DNA of 64,000 nucleotides from an uncultured Candidatus Melainabacteria bacterium (lineage in GTDB: Bacteria; Cyanobacteriota; Vampirovibrionia; Gastranaerophilales; Gastranaerophilaceae): NCBI GenBank assembly GCA_934700335.1, contig CAKUXM010000006.1, positions 32,491 to 96,490 on the forward strand, in the 5' to 3' direction. The notes beneath the pieces are model-generated. The model did not search any database. It saw only the letters and a list, made by a program, of their open reading frames with translations, and was not told where the DNA came from. The translations under genes and the position numbers were made by a program. Within the stretch, counting starts at the first letter, position 1. Every line of letters begins with the position of its first letter. Positions 16,681 to 25,199 of the stretch are shown piece by piece.

Positions 16681-16733
16681 AACAGAATTGCTATAATATA
16701 AAATATTACGGCTAGCGTTCTGATTTTGGTCAT
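16626..16733 (-). CDS. 35-aa hydrophobic peptide, candidate type I toxin
   Basis: The 35-codon frame starts MTKIRTLAVIFYIIAIL and ends AVLALVHK. It is strongly hydrophobic with charged residues at both ends and a short polar break (NKQE) in the middle. GGAGG lies 8 nt before the ATG. The frame contains CTAGCGCTTATG and CTAGCGCTAGTC, which create the internal inverted repeat used by the opposite strand. An AT-rich palindrome (GTATAATAATTATTATAC, 16823-16840) upstream offers a minus-strand -10. Layout matches the 7.3-kb element, although the peptides are not clearly homologous. A holin-like or membrane toxin is inferred, not shown. Confidence 0.55.
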   Translation of the reverse strand: MTKIRTLAVIFYIIAILFNKQELALMIAVLALVHK

Positions 16734-16884
16734 AAGCAACACCTCCAATCCCGACGTAAGTATCGTCGTTTGAAAACTGTGCGGTGTCCACTTGTTATAC
16801 AATTATTAATGTACAAAATTACGTATAATAATTATTATACATATTTTTGTTTGTAAAACATACTCTTATTATTGTATTTTTAAA

Positions 16885-17364
16885 TTAAAAATGTCTAATA
16901 ACGCTTCTTTCAAGGGCTCTGACAATTTTTGTAGGAAGATTTTCGTTGTCATTGATTGAACCTACAAGGATTGTTTTTGTGCCGGCAAATTTACCTACAA
17001 GAATGTCTGTTAATGGTCTATCGCCAACCATTACAACCTCTTCTGGCTTCATCGCAATTAAGTGAATTAATTCTTTTACCTTTTTAGGGTTTGGTTTGTT
17101 TGCGCACTCGACAACTTTAAATGGGATAGCTTTTTTTGTTAGCTTTGTATATTCTGGATTTTTGTTATTAGTTACGATTGCAATATAAAAATCTTTCTTT
17201 AATGTTTCAAACCATTTATAAGTTTCTGGTAAAAATTTACCAGATTTTGATACCATGATTGTACTGTCTAAATCTAAAAACACAGCCTTAACTCCCATGT
17301 CCATAAGCATTTTAGGAGTTATTTCATAGATATTTTTTAAATTATAATCTGGTTTAATTATCAT
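16885..17364 (-). CDS. YqeG-family HAD phosphatase
   Basis: HAD IIIA-type phosphatase of the YqeG family, role in the cell uncertain. Motif I is FLDLDSTI (D-x-D), motif II VTNN, motif III the Lys region ANKPNPKKV, and motif IV VGDRPLTDI. I choose ATG 17364 (159 aa, starting MIIKPDYNL): it overlaps the stop of the upstream U32 gene by 11 bp, and the protein then has the usual YqeG start. The longer frame adds 20 residues inside the neighbour. Likely co-translated with the U32 gene. Confidence 0.88.
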   Translation of the reverse strand: MIIKPDYNLKNIYEITPKMLMDMGVKAVFLDLDSTIMVSKSGKFLPETYKWFETLKKDFYIAIVTNNKNPEYTKLTKKAIPFKVVECANKPNPKKVKELIHLIAMKPEEVVMVGDRPLTDILVGKFAGTKTILVGSINDNENLPTKIVRALERSVIRHF

Positions 17365-18601
17365 TATTTTTGATTTCCTTTGTTCTTGCAAGAGCGTATT
17401 TATAATTTTTAGGTGCTCTTTCAAATTTTATATACAATTCGTCATTTGTGTTGGCAACATCAGTCTCTTCACCAGTTTTTTTACTGATAATTTGAGTTGC
17501 GCAAGTGAAATATTGTTCATCAGGAGTGATGATTTCAATTTCTTGACCTTTTAAAAACTTGTTTTTAGTTTTAACTAAGTACAAGTCTTCACCTTCTTTT
17601 TTGTCCCAGAATTCGCATAAGAAATCTGCACCAGCTAAACCTTTAGAGATTTCATAGCTATAACTTTCTGAATTGTTATCACCAAGATAGAAACCTTGTG
17701 TATAACCTCTGTTTCCAACTTTTTTAAGTTCTTCAAAATATTTGTGCAAATCACAATTTGGGTTTTCAAAAACTTCATCAATAGCTGAACGATAAGCTTT
17801 TGTTACGGCTGAAACGTAGTACAAGCTTTTTGTTCTGCCTTCGATTTTTAGTGAATCTACACCTGCATCAATAAGTTCTCTTAAATATTCTACAAGACAT
17901 AAATCTTTTGGGCTTAAAATATGTGTTCCTCTGTTGTCTTGATTGATTTCAAAATATTGTCCTGGACGAGTTTCTTCCAATAACTTGTAACTCCAACGGC
18001 ATGGTTGAGCGCAATTTCCGTGATTAGCTTTTCTTTCCCCGTAAGTCATATAATCGCTCAACAGGCATCTTCCAGAAAATGACACGCACTGTGAGCCGTG
18101 AATAAAGACTTCTGTCTCAATGTCAGGAACTTTTTCTTTTATTTCTTTAACATCTTTTATAGGTAATTCTCTTGCTAGAATTACTCTTTCTGCGCCTAAA
18201 TCTCTCCAGAATTTAACTGCCTCATAGTTTAAGATATTTGTTTGTGTGCTAACGTGAATTGGCACGTTTGGCATGTATCTTCTTACAACGTTAAATACAC
18301 CAAAGTCAGTTAAAATAATTGCATCTGGGTTGCTTTCAATAATTTTGTCCATCGCTTGTTCAAGAAGTTTAATATCTTCGTTGAATGCGAAAATGTTTAA
18401 TGTTAAATAAGCTTTAACATTATGCTGATGCGCAATATCAATAGCTTCTTTCAAATTTTCTAGGGTGATAAGTTCACCTTTTCTCATTGCACGTAAGCTA
18501 AAGTCTACAACACCTAAGTATACGGCATCTGCACCGTATTCAATTGCATATTTTAATTTTTCAATATTACCTGCCGGTAACAATAATTCTGGTTTCTTCA
18601 T
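17354..18601 (-). CDS. U32-family protein (TrhP/YegQ-like tRNA hydroxylation)
   Basis: Member of the peptidase U32 family. Many such proteins are now known to act in tRNA or rRNA hydroxylation rather than proteolysis. It starts KKPELLLPAGNIEKLKYAIEYGADAVYLG, the TIM-barrel family start. HGSQCVSFSGRC, then GNCAQPCRW, provide the four conserved Cys expected for an iron-sulfur cluster. LKIEGRTKSLYYV and the later GYTQGFYLG match the TrhP/YegQ group, which makes 5-hydroxyuridine at tRNA position 34. The length of 415 aa fits that group. The start is AAT-rich with no clear RBS. The exact RNA target is inferred. Confidence 0.87.
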   Translation of the reverse strand: MKKPELLLPAGNIEKLKYAIEYGADAVYLGVVDFSLRAMRKGELITLENLKEAIDIAHQHNVKAYLTLNIFAFNEDIKLLEQAMDKIIESNPDAIILTDFGVFNVVRRYMPNVPIHVSTQTNILNYEAVKFWRDLGAERVILARELPIKDVKEIKEKVPDIETEVFIHGSQCVSFSGRCLLSDYMTYGERKANHGNCAQPCRWSYKLLEETRPGQYFEINQDNRGTHILSPKDLCLVEYLRELIDAGVDSLKIEGRTKSLYYVSAVTKAYRSAIDEVFENPNCDLHKYFEELKKVGNRGYTQGFYLGDNNSESYSYEISKGLAGADFLCEFWDKKEGEDLYLVKTKNKFLKGQEIEIITPDEQYFTCATQIISKKTGEETDVANTNDELYIKFERAPKNYKYALARTKEIKNNDN

Positions 18602-18671
18602 ATTTTTATTTTAACTTAAAAGATTTTTTTAAACAATTATGTTAATATTATAAAAAAGGAGAATCCAACTT

Positions 18672-20186
18672 ATGTTATTAGAAATATTAAGCATGGCTAT
18701 GATAAATCCAACTTTTGACAGTATGGAAAATTTAGATAGAATAGCTTATGAAAACAAGCATATTAAAACGGTAGAAGTTGTCAATGACAATTATTCCGGC
18801 GAATATTCTATCCCTTATAAAAGGGCAAATTTTGACAGCTTTTACTCTTCTCATAAATCTGAAATGGCAAAAGTTATTTCTGATTTTAATTCAAGAAAAT
18901 TGAAAGATGAGCAATATTTGAAGTGGGCTAATTTGCCTCAAGAACAATTAAAAGGTCATCTGAATGAAATTTATTCTCAAGCAAATAAATTAAAAATGAG
19001 AAAAGATAAAGTTAATAGACCCCTTGTAGTTTTAGGTATTGGCGGAAGTAAACATACGGCAGAATTTTTACTTAATATGACAGGATTTAATGACAAAGAT
19101 GTTTATTTCTATTCTGATATCGACCCATTAAGTTTTAATAATTTTATTAAAAATACAAAAGTTGGTATTCAAAATTTGAACTTTTTAGTTGTTTCAAAAT
19201 CTGGTAAAACTTTTGAAACTCAAGACTCATTTAAAAGATTTGAACAAGAATTAATAGATTATTATGTAGCAAATGGTTATAGACCAAAAGATGCTAGAAT
19301 TGAAACACAAAAACACTTTGCAATTTGTACAGACAAGTTTGCAAAAGAAGATAATCTAAAAGAACAAGTTAGAAATAATCCGTACTATATTCAAAACTTA
19401 TATATCCATGACGGAGTTGGTGGAAGATATTCAATGTTTGATGATGCAGGATTGTTTGTTCTTGCGTATGCTGGAGTTCCTTATGATTTTACTGCAAGAA
19501 TTCTAAAATCTGCACAAAATGTTACTAACAAATATTGTGATGAAAATAATTTAGATACTAATATCGCAATGAAAAATGCTATGTTCAACATCTATTCAAG
19601 AAACAAAGGTCATAAAATTTTATATCAACAATATTTTGGTAGATTTTTTGAACAAGGTGGTGAAAATTGGGCAAAACAACTTTATCTTGAATCTTTAAAA
19701 GATTTTGATTTCGTAGCTTCAAAAGCACCTGATAGCATGCATTATGCAACAGAAGGTCTTTATAAACATGAAAATAGAAAGAATTATTATGTTGTAATGA
19801 CAAGAATAGACCCAAAAGTTTCTACAAATTATAATCACTACACTGTTGCAATTAAAGATACATATGCAGAAGAAAATCCTGTTGTTGTTGAAACTCTTGC
19901 TGTTGAAGGTGATTCAATTAAACCCGAAGCAATTGGTGAATATGTTCAATCAAAACATTTTGAAACAGTTTATACAGGTTGTTTGAGAAGAGCTTTGAAT
20001 AAACATTACAAAAATGATGTATATATTCAATATCCGGAAGTTATGCAATATAACGTTGAGTTGTATAAAAATAAATTCAAAATAAAAAAAGAAGATATTA
20101 AAGATTTAGGCAAGTCTGACGTTAATAGAGTTCGCAAATTGCAAGATTACGAAAAATATAACGTAGAAGCTGGCAGAAGAGATTAA
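18672..20186 (+). CDS. pgi: Glucose-6-phosphate isomerase
   Basis: Interconverts glucose-6-phosphate and fructose-6-phosphate. VVLGIGGSKHTAEFL and FLVVSKSGKTFET are the sugar-phosphate loops (SIS fold). HDGVGGRYSMFD is the GGRYS motif, and KQLYLESLKDFDF replaces the usual QxxMESNGK. The length of 504 aa is normal. The sequence is divergent from E. coli Pgi but has all the recognisable blocks. Start chosen after AAAGGAG; a second ATG (18702) is less well placed. fba follows after a terminator, and with pfp the window holds three consecutive glycolytic steps. Confidence 0.9.
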   Translation: MLLEILSMAMINPTFDSMENLDRIAYENKHIKTVEVVNDNYSGEYSIPYKRANFDSFYSSHKSEMAKVISDFNSRKLKDEQYLKWANLPQEQLKGHLNEIYSQANKLKMRKDKVNRPLVVLGIGGSKHTAEFLLNMTGFNDKDVYFYSDIDPLSFNNFIKNTKVGIQNLNFLVVSKSGKTFETQDSFKRFEQELIDYYVANGYRPKDARIETQKHFAICTDKFAKEDNLKEQVRNNPYYIQNLYIHDGVGGRYSMFDDAGLFVLAYAGVPYDFTARILKSAQNVTNKYCDENNLDTNIAMKNAMFNIYSRNKGHKILYQQYFGRFFEQGGENWAKQLYLESLKDFDFVASKAPDSMHYATEGLYKHENRKNYYVVMTRIDPKVSTNYNHYTVAIKDTYAEENPVVVETLAVEGDSIKPEAIGEYVQSKHFETVYTGCLRRALNKHYKNDVYIQYPEVMQYNVELYKNKFKIKKEDIKDLGKSDVNRVRKLQDYEKYNVEAGRRD

Positions 20187-20212
20187 ATTTTTAAATAAAA
20201 TTAAATAATCTA

Positions 20213-20250
20213 AAAATAGAGTTGATAGTTGATATTAACTCTATTTTTTA
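20213..20250 (+). terminator. Terminator after pgi
   Basis: AAATAGAGTT and AACTCTATTT form a stem around a 13-nt loop, followed by T. Confidence 0.75.
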
Positions 20251-20341
20251 GCTCGATTTACTCCAATAATATGACTTGTAAAACTTTTTTCTTTGTTGTA
20301 AATTTAGGTTGTACTTATAAATACAACAAGGAGATTTTCAA

Positions 20342-21301
20342 ATGAGTGAAAGAAAATTAGTAGGAACAAACGAAATGTTCAAAAAAGCATTAGCTGGCGG
20401 TTATGCTATTGGTGCTTACAATGTTAACAATATGGAAATTTTACAAGGTATTGCAGAAGCAGCAGAAGAAACTCGTTCACCAATCATTTTACAAGTTTCA
20501 GCTGGTGCAAGAAAATATGCAAACCAAACTTACTTAATTAAATTAGTAGAAGCAGCATTAGCTACAACTACAGTACCTATCGCTTTACACTTAGATCACG
20601 GTGCTGATTTCGAAATTTGTAAAGCATGTATCGACGGTGGTTTCTCATCAGTTATGATTGATGGTTCAAGATTCCCATTTGACGAAAACGTTGCAGTAAC
20701 TAAAAAAGTTGTTGAATATGCTCACGAAAGAGGAGTTTCAGTAGAAGCTGAACTTGGTAAATTAGCTGGTGTTGAAGATGACGTTAAAGTTTCTGACAAA
20801 GATGCTAAATATACAAACGTTAAAGAAGCAGTTGAATTCGTAAAACAAACTGGTTGTGATTCATTAGCAATCGCTATTGGTACTTCACACGGTGCTTACA
20901 AATTCAAAGGTGAAGCTAAATTAGACTTCGATAGATTAAAAGAAATTAAAGATGCTTTAGCTGAAGCTGGTTACCCAGATTACCCAATCGTATTACACGG
21001 TTCTTCTTCAGTTCCAAAAGAATTCGTAGAAAAATGTAACAAATACGGTGGTAACTTACCAGATGCACAAGGTGTTCCAGAAGATATGTTAAACTATGCT
21101 TCTAAACACGGTGTAGCTAAAATTAACATAGATACAGACTTAAGATTAGCTATGACATCTACTATCAGAGAATTCTTCATTGAACACCCTGAAAAATTTG
21201 ACCCACGTGAATACATGGGACCTGGTAGAACAGCTGTTAAAGAAATGGTTATGCACAAAATGAGAGATGTATTAGGTACAGCTGGACACGCTGATGACTA
21301 A
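20342..21301 (+). CDS. fba: Class II fructose-1,6-bisphosphate aldolase
   Basis: Zinc-dependent cleavage of fructose-1,6-bisphosphate. ALHLDHGADFE carries the first metal ligands, then SVMIDGSRFPFDENV, EAELGKLAGVEDDV and AIAIGTSHGAYKF (metal His), then VLHGSSSVP and NIDTDLRLA. The length of 319 aa fits the class IIB group. RBS AAGGAGATTTTCAA-ATG. Codon use is biased to the A/T-ending preferred set, as expected for a highly expressed gene. Confidence 0.96.
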   Translation: MSERKLVGTNEMFKKALAGGYAIGAYNVNNMEILQGIAEAAEETRSPIILQVSAGARKYANQTYLIKLVEAALATTTVPIALHLDHGADFEICKACIDGGFSSVMIDGSRFPFDENVAVTKKVVEYAHERGVSVEAELGKLAGVEDDVKVSDKDAKYTNVKEAVEFVKQTGCDSLAIAIGTSHGAYKFKGEAKLDFDRLKEIKDALAEAGYPDYPIVLHGSSSVPKEFVEKCNKYGGNLPDAQGVPEDMLNYASKHGVAKINIDTDLRLAMTSTIREFFIEHPEKFDPREYMGPGRTAVKEMVMHKMRDVLGTAGHADD

Positions 21302-21330
21302 TAATTAATCTCAATAAGGTTAACTATAAA

Positions 21331-21360
21331 ACAGAGAGTCAAAAGCTCTCTGTTTTTTTA
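21331..21360 (+). terminator. Terminator after fba
   Basis: ACAGAGAG and CTCTCTGT pair around a 7-nt loop, followed by seven T. Confidence 0.85.
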
Positions 21361-21422
21361 TTTATTTTAATATTTCCTTGTAAAAAATTTTTGTTTAATA
21401 TAAACTTATTCATGCAGAAGTT

Positions 21423-21443
21423 TTATGGCTATGGCTGCCATAA
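21423..21443 (+). promoter_or_regulatory. Leader hairpin before rpmI
   Basis: TTATGGC and GCCATAA form a 7-bp stem around TATGGCT in the leader, 44 nt before the rpmI ATG. L20 feedback on an rpmI-rplT leader is known in other bacteria; a similar role here is only a suggestion. infC, often the first gene of this operon, is absent. Confidence 0.35.
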
Positions 21444-21486
21444 TCTTTATAGAACATACAACCTTAAACATAGAAAGGAAATGAAA

Positions 21487-21696
21487 ATGCCAAAAATGAA
21501 AACACACAGATCAGGTGCTAAAAGATACAAAATTACTGCATCTGGTAAAATCGTAAGAAGACAAGCTGGTAAAGGGCACTTACTTGCAAACAAAGACGTA
21601 AGCCGTAAAAGAAGACTCTCTAAAATGGTAGAAATTTCAGAATCACAAGTGAAATTAGTATCAAAAGAGTTACCATACAAGAAATATTCAAGATAG
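21487..21696 (+). CDS. rpmI: 50S ribosomal protein L35
   Basis: Small basic ribosomal protein bL35. The family start MPKMKTHRSGAKRYKIT is obvious, followed by KGHLLANKDVSRKRRL. I place the start at 21487 (69 aa): the longer frame adds a non-conserved 32-residue extension, and the Shine-Dalgarno AAAGGA at 21473 is properly spaced only from this ATG. rplT follows after 12 bp as in most bacteria. Confidence 0.95.
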   Translation: MPKMKTHRSGAKRYKITASGKIVRRQAGKGHLLANKDVSRKRRLSKMVEISESQVKLVSKELPYKKYSR

Positions 21697-21708
21697 GAGA
21701 GTTAGAAA

Positions 21709-22059
21709 ATGAGAATTGTTAGAGGAAACGTTAGTCGTAAAAGACATAAAAAAATCTTAAAATTAGCTAAAGGCTTTATTGGTGCTAGAAGCAGAATCTT
21801 TAAAGTTGCAAATATCGCTGTTATGAAAGCTTTAAAATACGCTTACAGAGACAGACGTATGACAAAACGTAATATGAGAAGATTATGGATTGTTAGAATT
21901 AACGCTGCTGTTAGAGAACAAGGTATGAGCTACTCTAGATTTGTTAATGCTTGCAAAAAAGCAGACATTTTAGTTAACAGAAAAATGTTAGCAGACCTAG
22001 CTGTTAATGATCCAGAAGCTTTTACAGTAGTTGTTGAAACTGCTAAAGCTGCTTTATAA
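21709..22059 (+). CDS. rplT: 50S ribosomal protein L20
   Basis: Assembly protein bL20 of the large subunit. MRIVRGNVSRKRHKKILKLA and GFIGARSRIFKVA open the family, and RRLWIVRINAAVREQGMSYSRF is the globular domain. The 116-aa length is standard. RBS AGGAGAG. A terminator follows (22088-22123). It pairs with rpmI and may autoregulate the operon through the leader, as in other bacteria. Confidence 0.97.
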   Translation: MRIVRGNVSRKRHKKILKLAKGFIGARSRIFKVANIAVMKALKYAYRDRRMTKRNMRRLWIVRINAAVREQGMSYSRFVNACKKADILVNRKMLADLAVNDPEAFTVVVETAKAAL

Positions 22060-22087
22060 TTATAATTTATAATTATAGGAAGAATTA

Positions 22088-22123
22088 AAAAGAGTTGAAT
22101 TATTAAATTCAACTCTTTTTTTG
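22088..22123. terminator. Terminator after rplT
   Basis: AAAAAGAGTTGAAT and ATTCAACTCTTTTT form a long stem with a 6-nt loop and T-tract. Its symmetry lets it also serve the convergent gene ending at 22153. Confidence 0.85.
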
Positions 22124-22152
22124 CATTGTGTTTAATAAAAATTTTTTATTTA

Positions 22153-23406
22153 TTAGTTAGCATAGCTCATAAATTCTACAATGAAGGAATCAATTATTTC
22201 TTTAACGGCAGTTTCTGTTATTTCATTGAATTCCATTTTTGTTTTTTTATTTTCTGGGCTATCTAGACCGTCATGTAAGTAATAAACACTAATGAATGAT
22301 GCGCCAGTATGTTCAAATTTTAATCTTGAAGTTTTTTCTTTCTTTGTTACAACTAAATTTAATTCTTTTTCGTTTTCTGTTATTTCGAAATTGATATTGT
22401 GCAATTTTCTTTTTGCTGCTTTTTTAGCGAATTCCAAAAGAGGTTTAATAACTGTAGAAGTTTTCTTTTCATACAATTGTTTAAACAATTTAAGGTTATG
22501 AGAATTTTTATCGCCTTTTGCTTCTAACCAACGACCTTGGTTTTGTTCATCATCATCATTGATAGCAATAAAGTAATTTGGAGTTGTTAGAGCAACATTC
22601 AAACCATTTGTCATCAATATTTGTAATTGTTCTAATGATTTTTCTGCAACATCTGTAATGCAACCGCAAATTGTTTCTTCTGAACCGATTGTTTTGATAA
22701 TTCTTGACCAAACAATCATTGCACCTGATAAATTAGTGTTTGTCAAAATTAAGAAATAAGTTTCTTCGTCATTCATGATTACGATATCGGAACCACGGAC
22801 ATTGCCTTTTACAACTTCATCAAGTTTTTCTTTTGTAATTTTTATGCCAGCATCTTTATTGGCTCTGATTGCCATTAATACTGCATCAAGGTGGTTTTCT
22901 GTCAAGTAACTAATTTCGTTAGCGAAAACTCTTTTTCCTTGTTTTGTTGTATAGAAACCTGTTTTCGGGTCTAAAATTTTTAATTGTTCAAGAAGTCTCA
23001 TAGTTTTTTTATGAGTTTCTCTCATTTCATTTTTTTGCAAACTCCAAATTGTTCTCATAAGGATTTCGCTATGACCATATTGAACTGTTACACAATCACT
23101 TATACCAGCTTGGTTTGCAAGTTTTACAAATTCTTCGTCATATTCTCTCAAAACTAAAATAATAGGAACTATTGTATGACGTTTCATCAATTTTATTGTT
23201 TCAAGACACTCTGCTTCTTCACCTCTATTTGAGCAAGTGATAATGATTGATTGAGGTCTTTCTTTGTCAATCGTGTCGCATGCATCTGCATATAATCTTA
23301 TTAAAATGCAATCAATATTTCTTAAAAGAATTAATTGGTCTGATAATTGATTTACAATTTCGTCTTCATTTGTTACGAATAATACGTTATTTCCTGAGTC
23401 TTGCAT
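22153..23406 (-). CDS. Receiver-like protein with degenerate GGDEF region
   Basis: 417-aa signalling-type protein. Residues about 5-125 resemble a response-regulator receiver fold (VLFVTNEDEIVNQL, then SIIITCSN and VPIILVLR), but the phospho-acceptor Asp is not evident. The middle (about 140-290) starts LDPKTGFYTTKQG, as GGDEF domains do, yet the GG[DE]EF loop is missing (NDEETYFLIL instead), so cyclase activity is unlikely. The C-terminal 100 residues are unassigned. It is last in an operon with an HDOD protein directly upstream (12 bp), a pairing typical of regulatory modules. Function unknown. Confidence 0.7.
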   Translation of the reverse strand: MQDSGNNVLFVTNEDEIVNQLSDQLILLRNIDCILIRLYADACDTIDKERPQSIIITCSNRGEEAECLETIKLMKRHTIVPIILVLREYDEEFVKLANQAGISDCVTVQYGHSEILMRTIWSLQKNEMRETHKKTMRLLEQLKILDPKTGFYTTKQGKRVFANEISYLTENHLDAVLMAIRANKDAGIKITKEKLDEVVKGNVRGSDIVIMNDEETYFLILTNTNLSGAMIVWSRIIKTIGSEETICGCITDVAEKSLEQLQILMTNGLNVALTTPNYFIAINDDDEQNQGRWLEAKGDKNSHNLKLFKQLYEKKTSTVIKPLLEFAKKAAKRKLHNINFEITENEKELNLVVTKKEKTSRLKFEHTGASFISVYYLHDGLDSPENKKTKMEFNEITETAVKEIIDSFIVEFMSYAN

Positions 23407-23418
23407 TTTTATCCTTTT

Positions 23419-24246
23419 CTATATTGAAAGTTTTTCGAATAGGCTGTCGGCTTGTTCGAAAATGTCGTCTCTAAACATTTCGGCTCTGCCTATTGTTAAA
23501 TCCATACCTAAAACTTTTGTGATTTCTGGATCAATGTTTTCATATTTATAATTATCTTGAACAAGAGTATCTACAACGTTTACCAGTGAACATGCAACAG
23601 GCATTGATGAATCTTGTGGCGCATGGTGATATTTCATTACGTTAGAAATGATTACTGGTAGTTGCCATTTTTTTGCCAAAATGATACCAACTTGAGTGTG
23701 GTTACAACCAAATTCTTCTGTTTCAACGTCAATTGATTTTTCGCCAGCTTCAATTCTTTCTCTTGTTCTGTCGTAGAATTGAGGATCTTTTAAGTTGAAA
23801 ATCATCTTTCCTACGTCGTGCATAAATCCTAATACGAAGGCTTCATCTGAGTTTAAAAGATTTTTGTGTTTAGCAAAGTGTTCGCAACCTACAGCAACAC
23901 GTATTGAGTGTTTCCATAATTCTTTGTCGCTTTGTCTTGTAAACATTGGTCTCATTGCGATTGTGATGATTAAGTTTTTAGCCTTAACCATACCAATCAA
24001 AGCTAAAGCTCTGTTGATAGATGTAATTTGTTGTGAAAAGCCGTAATAAGCCGAGTTTACAAGTGTTAAAACTTTTGCACTTAAAGACTGGTCATAAGAA
24101 ATTATGTTTGCCAAATCTTTAATACTTGCGTTTGGATTTTTTACAAGGTTAATTGCCTGCATTACTACGTTTGGCATTGCAGGAATTTCTCTTAAATCAT
24201 TGATTAACTTTTGAATATCTTGTATTTCGGTAATTTTCTCAGCCAT
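23419..24246 (-). CDS. HDOD-domain protein
   Basis: HDOD domain (degenerate HD-type hydrolase) of signalling proteins. DLREIPAMPNVVMQAINLV and IISYDQSLSAKVLTLVNSAYYG are the family's opening blocks. FMHDVGKMIFNL retains an HD pair, and HTQVGIILAKKWQLP follows. The length of 275 aa has little beyond the domain. It lies 29 bp after ftsX and 12 bp before the receiver-like protein, so the cell-division ABC complex and these signalling proteins are probably co-transcribed. What it senses is unknown. Confidence 0.85.
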   Translation of the reverse strand: MAEKITEIQDIQKLINDLREIPAMPNVVMQAINLVKNPNASIKDLANIISYDQSLSAKVLTLVNSAYYGFSQQITSINRALALIGMVKAKNLIITIAMRPMFTRQSDKELWKHSIRVAVGCEHFAKHKNLLNSDEAFVLGFMHDVGKMIFNLKDPQFYDRTRERIEAGEKSIDVETEEFGCNHTQVGIILAKKWQLPVIISNVMKYHHAPQDSSMPVACSLVNVVDTLVQDNYKYENIDPEITKVLGMDLTIGRAEMFRDDIFEQADSLFEKLSI

Positions 24247-24275
24247 AGTTTTTCACCTTAAATTTTTATAGATTT

Positions 24276-25199
24276 TTAAACTTGTAAGTGTTTTTTGATT
24301 GATAAGAAGCTTCCGCCAGCTCCGAATAAAGTACCAACTAAGATAGTTGTTATGATAACTATCTTTTCTGCAAATACAGGAACTGGAATTAGGAAGAATT
24401 GGTGTACGTTGTCTAACATTTGTTGAACAACGTTGACTGGTATTAAGGCTATTAATGCACCAAATAAACCATATAATGCACCTTGCATAATCAATGGAAT
24501 TTTAATATACCAGTTGTTTACACCCATTAATCGCATTATTTCAATTTCTTCTTTTCTAGATTGAATTACAAGTTGGATAGTGTTGTTAATGATTGTTATT
24601 GTTAATATAGCAACGATTATGATTACAAATACAGTTGTTGTATTTACTGCATTATTCAGAACTTGGATTTTCTTAGCCAAATCTTGTGCATAATTCATAT
24701 TTTCAACAACAGTTAAAGACTTGATTTTATTAAATACTTCATTGATATTTTCAGGATTATCAACTTTTACGTGCAATGTATCAGGTAAAGGGTTATCTAT
24801 ATCTCCGATTTTAATTTCACGTTTAAAATCAGCCCAGCTTTTTTCTTTAGGAATAATTTGAACACCTTTTACATGTTCAATTTCTTTTATTCTTTGACTT
24901 GTAACATTAGGGTCTGCATTAGATTTTAAATACACAGAAATTTCTAATACATTGCCAAGTTCCTTTGCAAAGGCTGAAACTGATAAAGTAGTTCTAAACA
25001 AAGACCCGAACAAAGTTAATATCGCAGCCATAGTCGTAATGATTACGATATTTATAAGCCCTGTTCTTTTGAAGTCGCTTAAAATTTCGCATGTCAAACG
25101 ATAGACTATTCTTATTTCTGTAAGCCAGTCTTTTGGAATATGCTTTTTAACTTGTTTTTTTATAGCTTGTTTTCTATTGCGCATAAGTTCCTGCTTCAA
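24276..25199 (-). CDS. ftsX: Cell-division ABC permease FtsX
   Basis: Inner-membrane partner of FtsE that activates peptidoglycan hydrolases at the septum. The N-terminal cytoplasmic stretch is basic (MKQELMRNRKQAIKKQVKKH). The first membrane segment is near residues 48-70, a large extracytoplasmic loop follows (LEISVYLKSNADPNV, then IIPKEKSWADFK), and three further membrane segments follow, including VFVIIIVAILTITIINN and MRLMGVNNWYIKIPLI, typical for FtsX. The length of 307 aa is normal. The start overlaps ftsE by 26 bp. Confidence 0.93.
   Translation of the reverse strand: MKQELMRNRKQAIKKQVKKHIPKDWLTEIRIVYRLTCEILSDFKRTGLINIVIITTMAAILTLFGSLFRTTLSVSAFAKELGNVLEISVYLKSNADPNVTSQRIKEIEHVKGVQIIPKEKSWADFKREIKIGDIDNPLPDTLHVKVDNPENINEVFNKIKSLTVVENMNYAQDLAKKIQVLNNAVNTTTVFVIIIVAILTITIINNTIQLVIQSRKEEIEIMRLMGVNNWYIKIPLIMQGALYGLFGALIALIPVNVVQQMLDNVHQFFLIPVPVFAEKIVIITTILVGTLFGAGGSFLSIKKHLQV

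Larger units (their letters stand above)
16575..16800. repeat. Perfect 13-bp inverted repeats bounding small-peptide element 2
   Basis: GTATAACAAGTGG (16575-16587) and CCACTTGTTATAC (16788-16800) are perfect inverted copies. Inside the left arm lies a hairpin with stem TTTTAGC/GCTAAAA and GAAA loop. Inside the right arm lies CGACG-TAAGTAT-CGTCG. In the minus-strand RNA these give a 5' hairpin, a 3' hairpin and end-to-end pairing. A 226-bp MITE is the alternative reading; I see no target duplication. Confidence 0.65.

Noticed and set aside
16575..16800. Reading the 13-bp inverted repeats as a simple MITE
   Set aside because: No target-site duplication is seen, and the unit also contains a strong SD, a hydrophobic frame and a convergent promoter. 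Kept as the alternative, not preferred.
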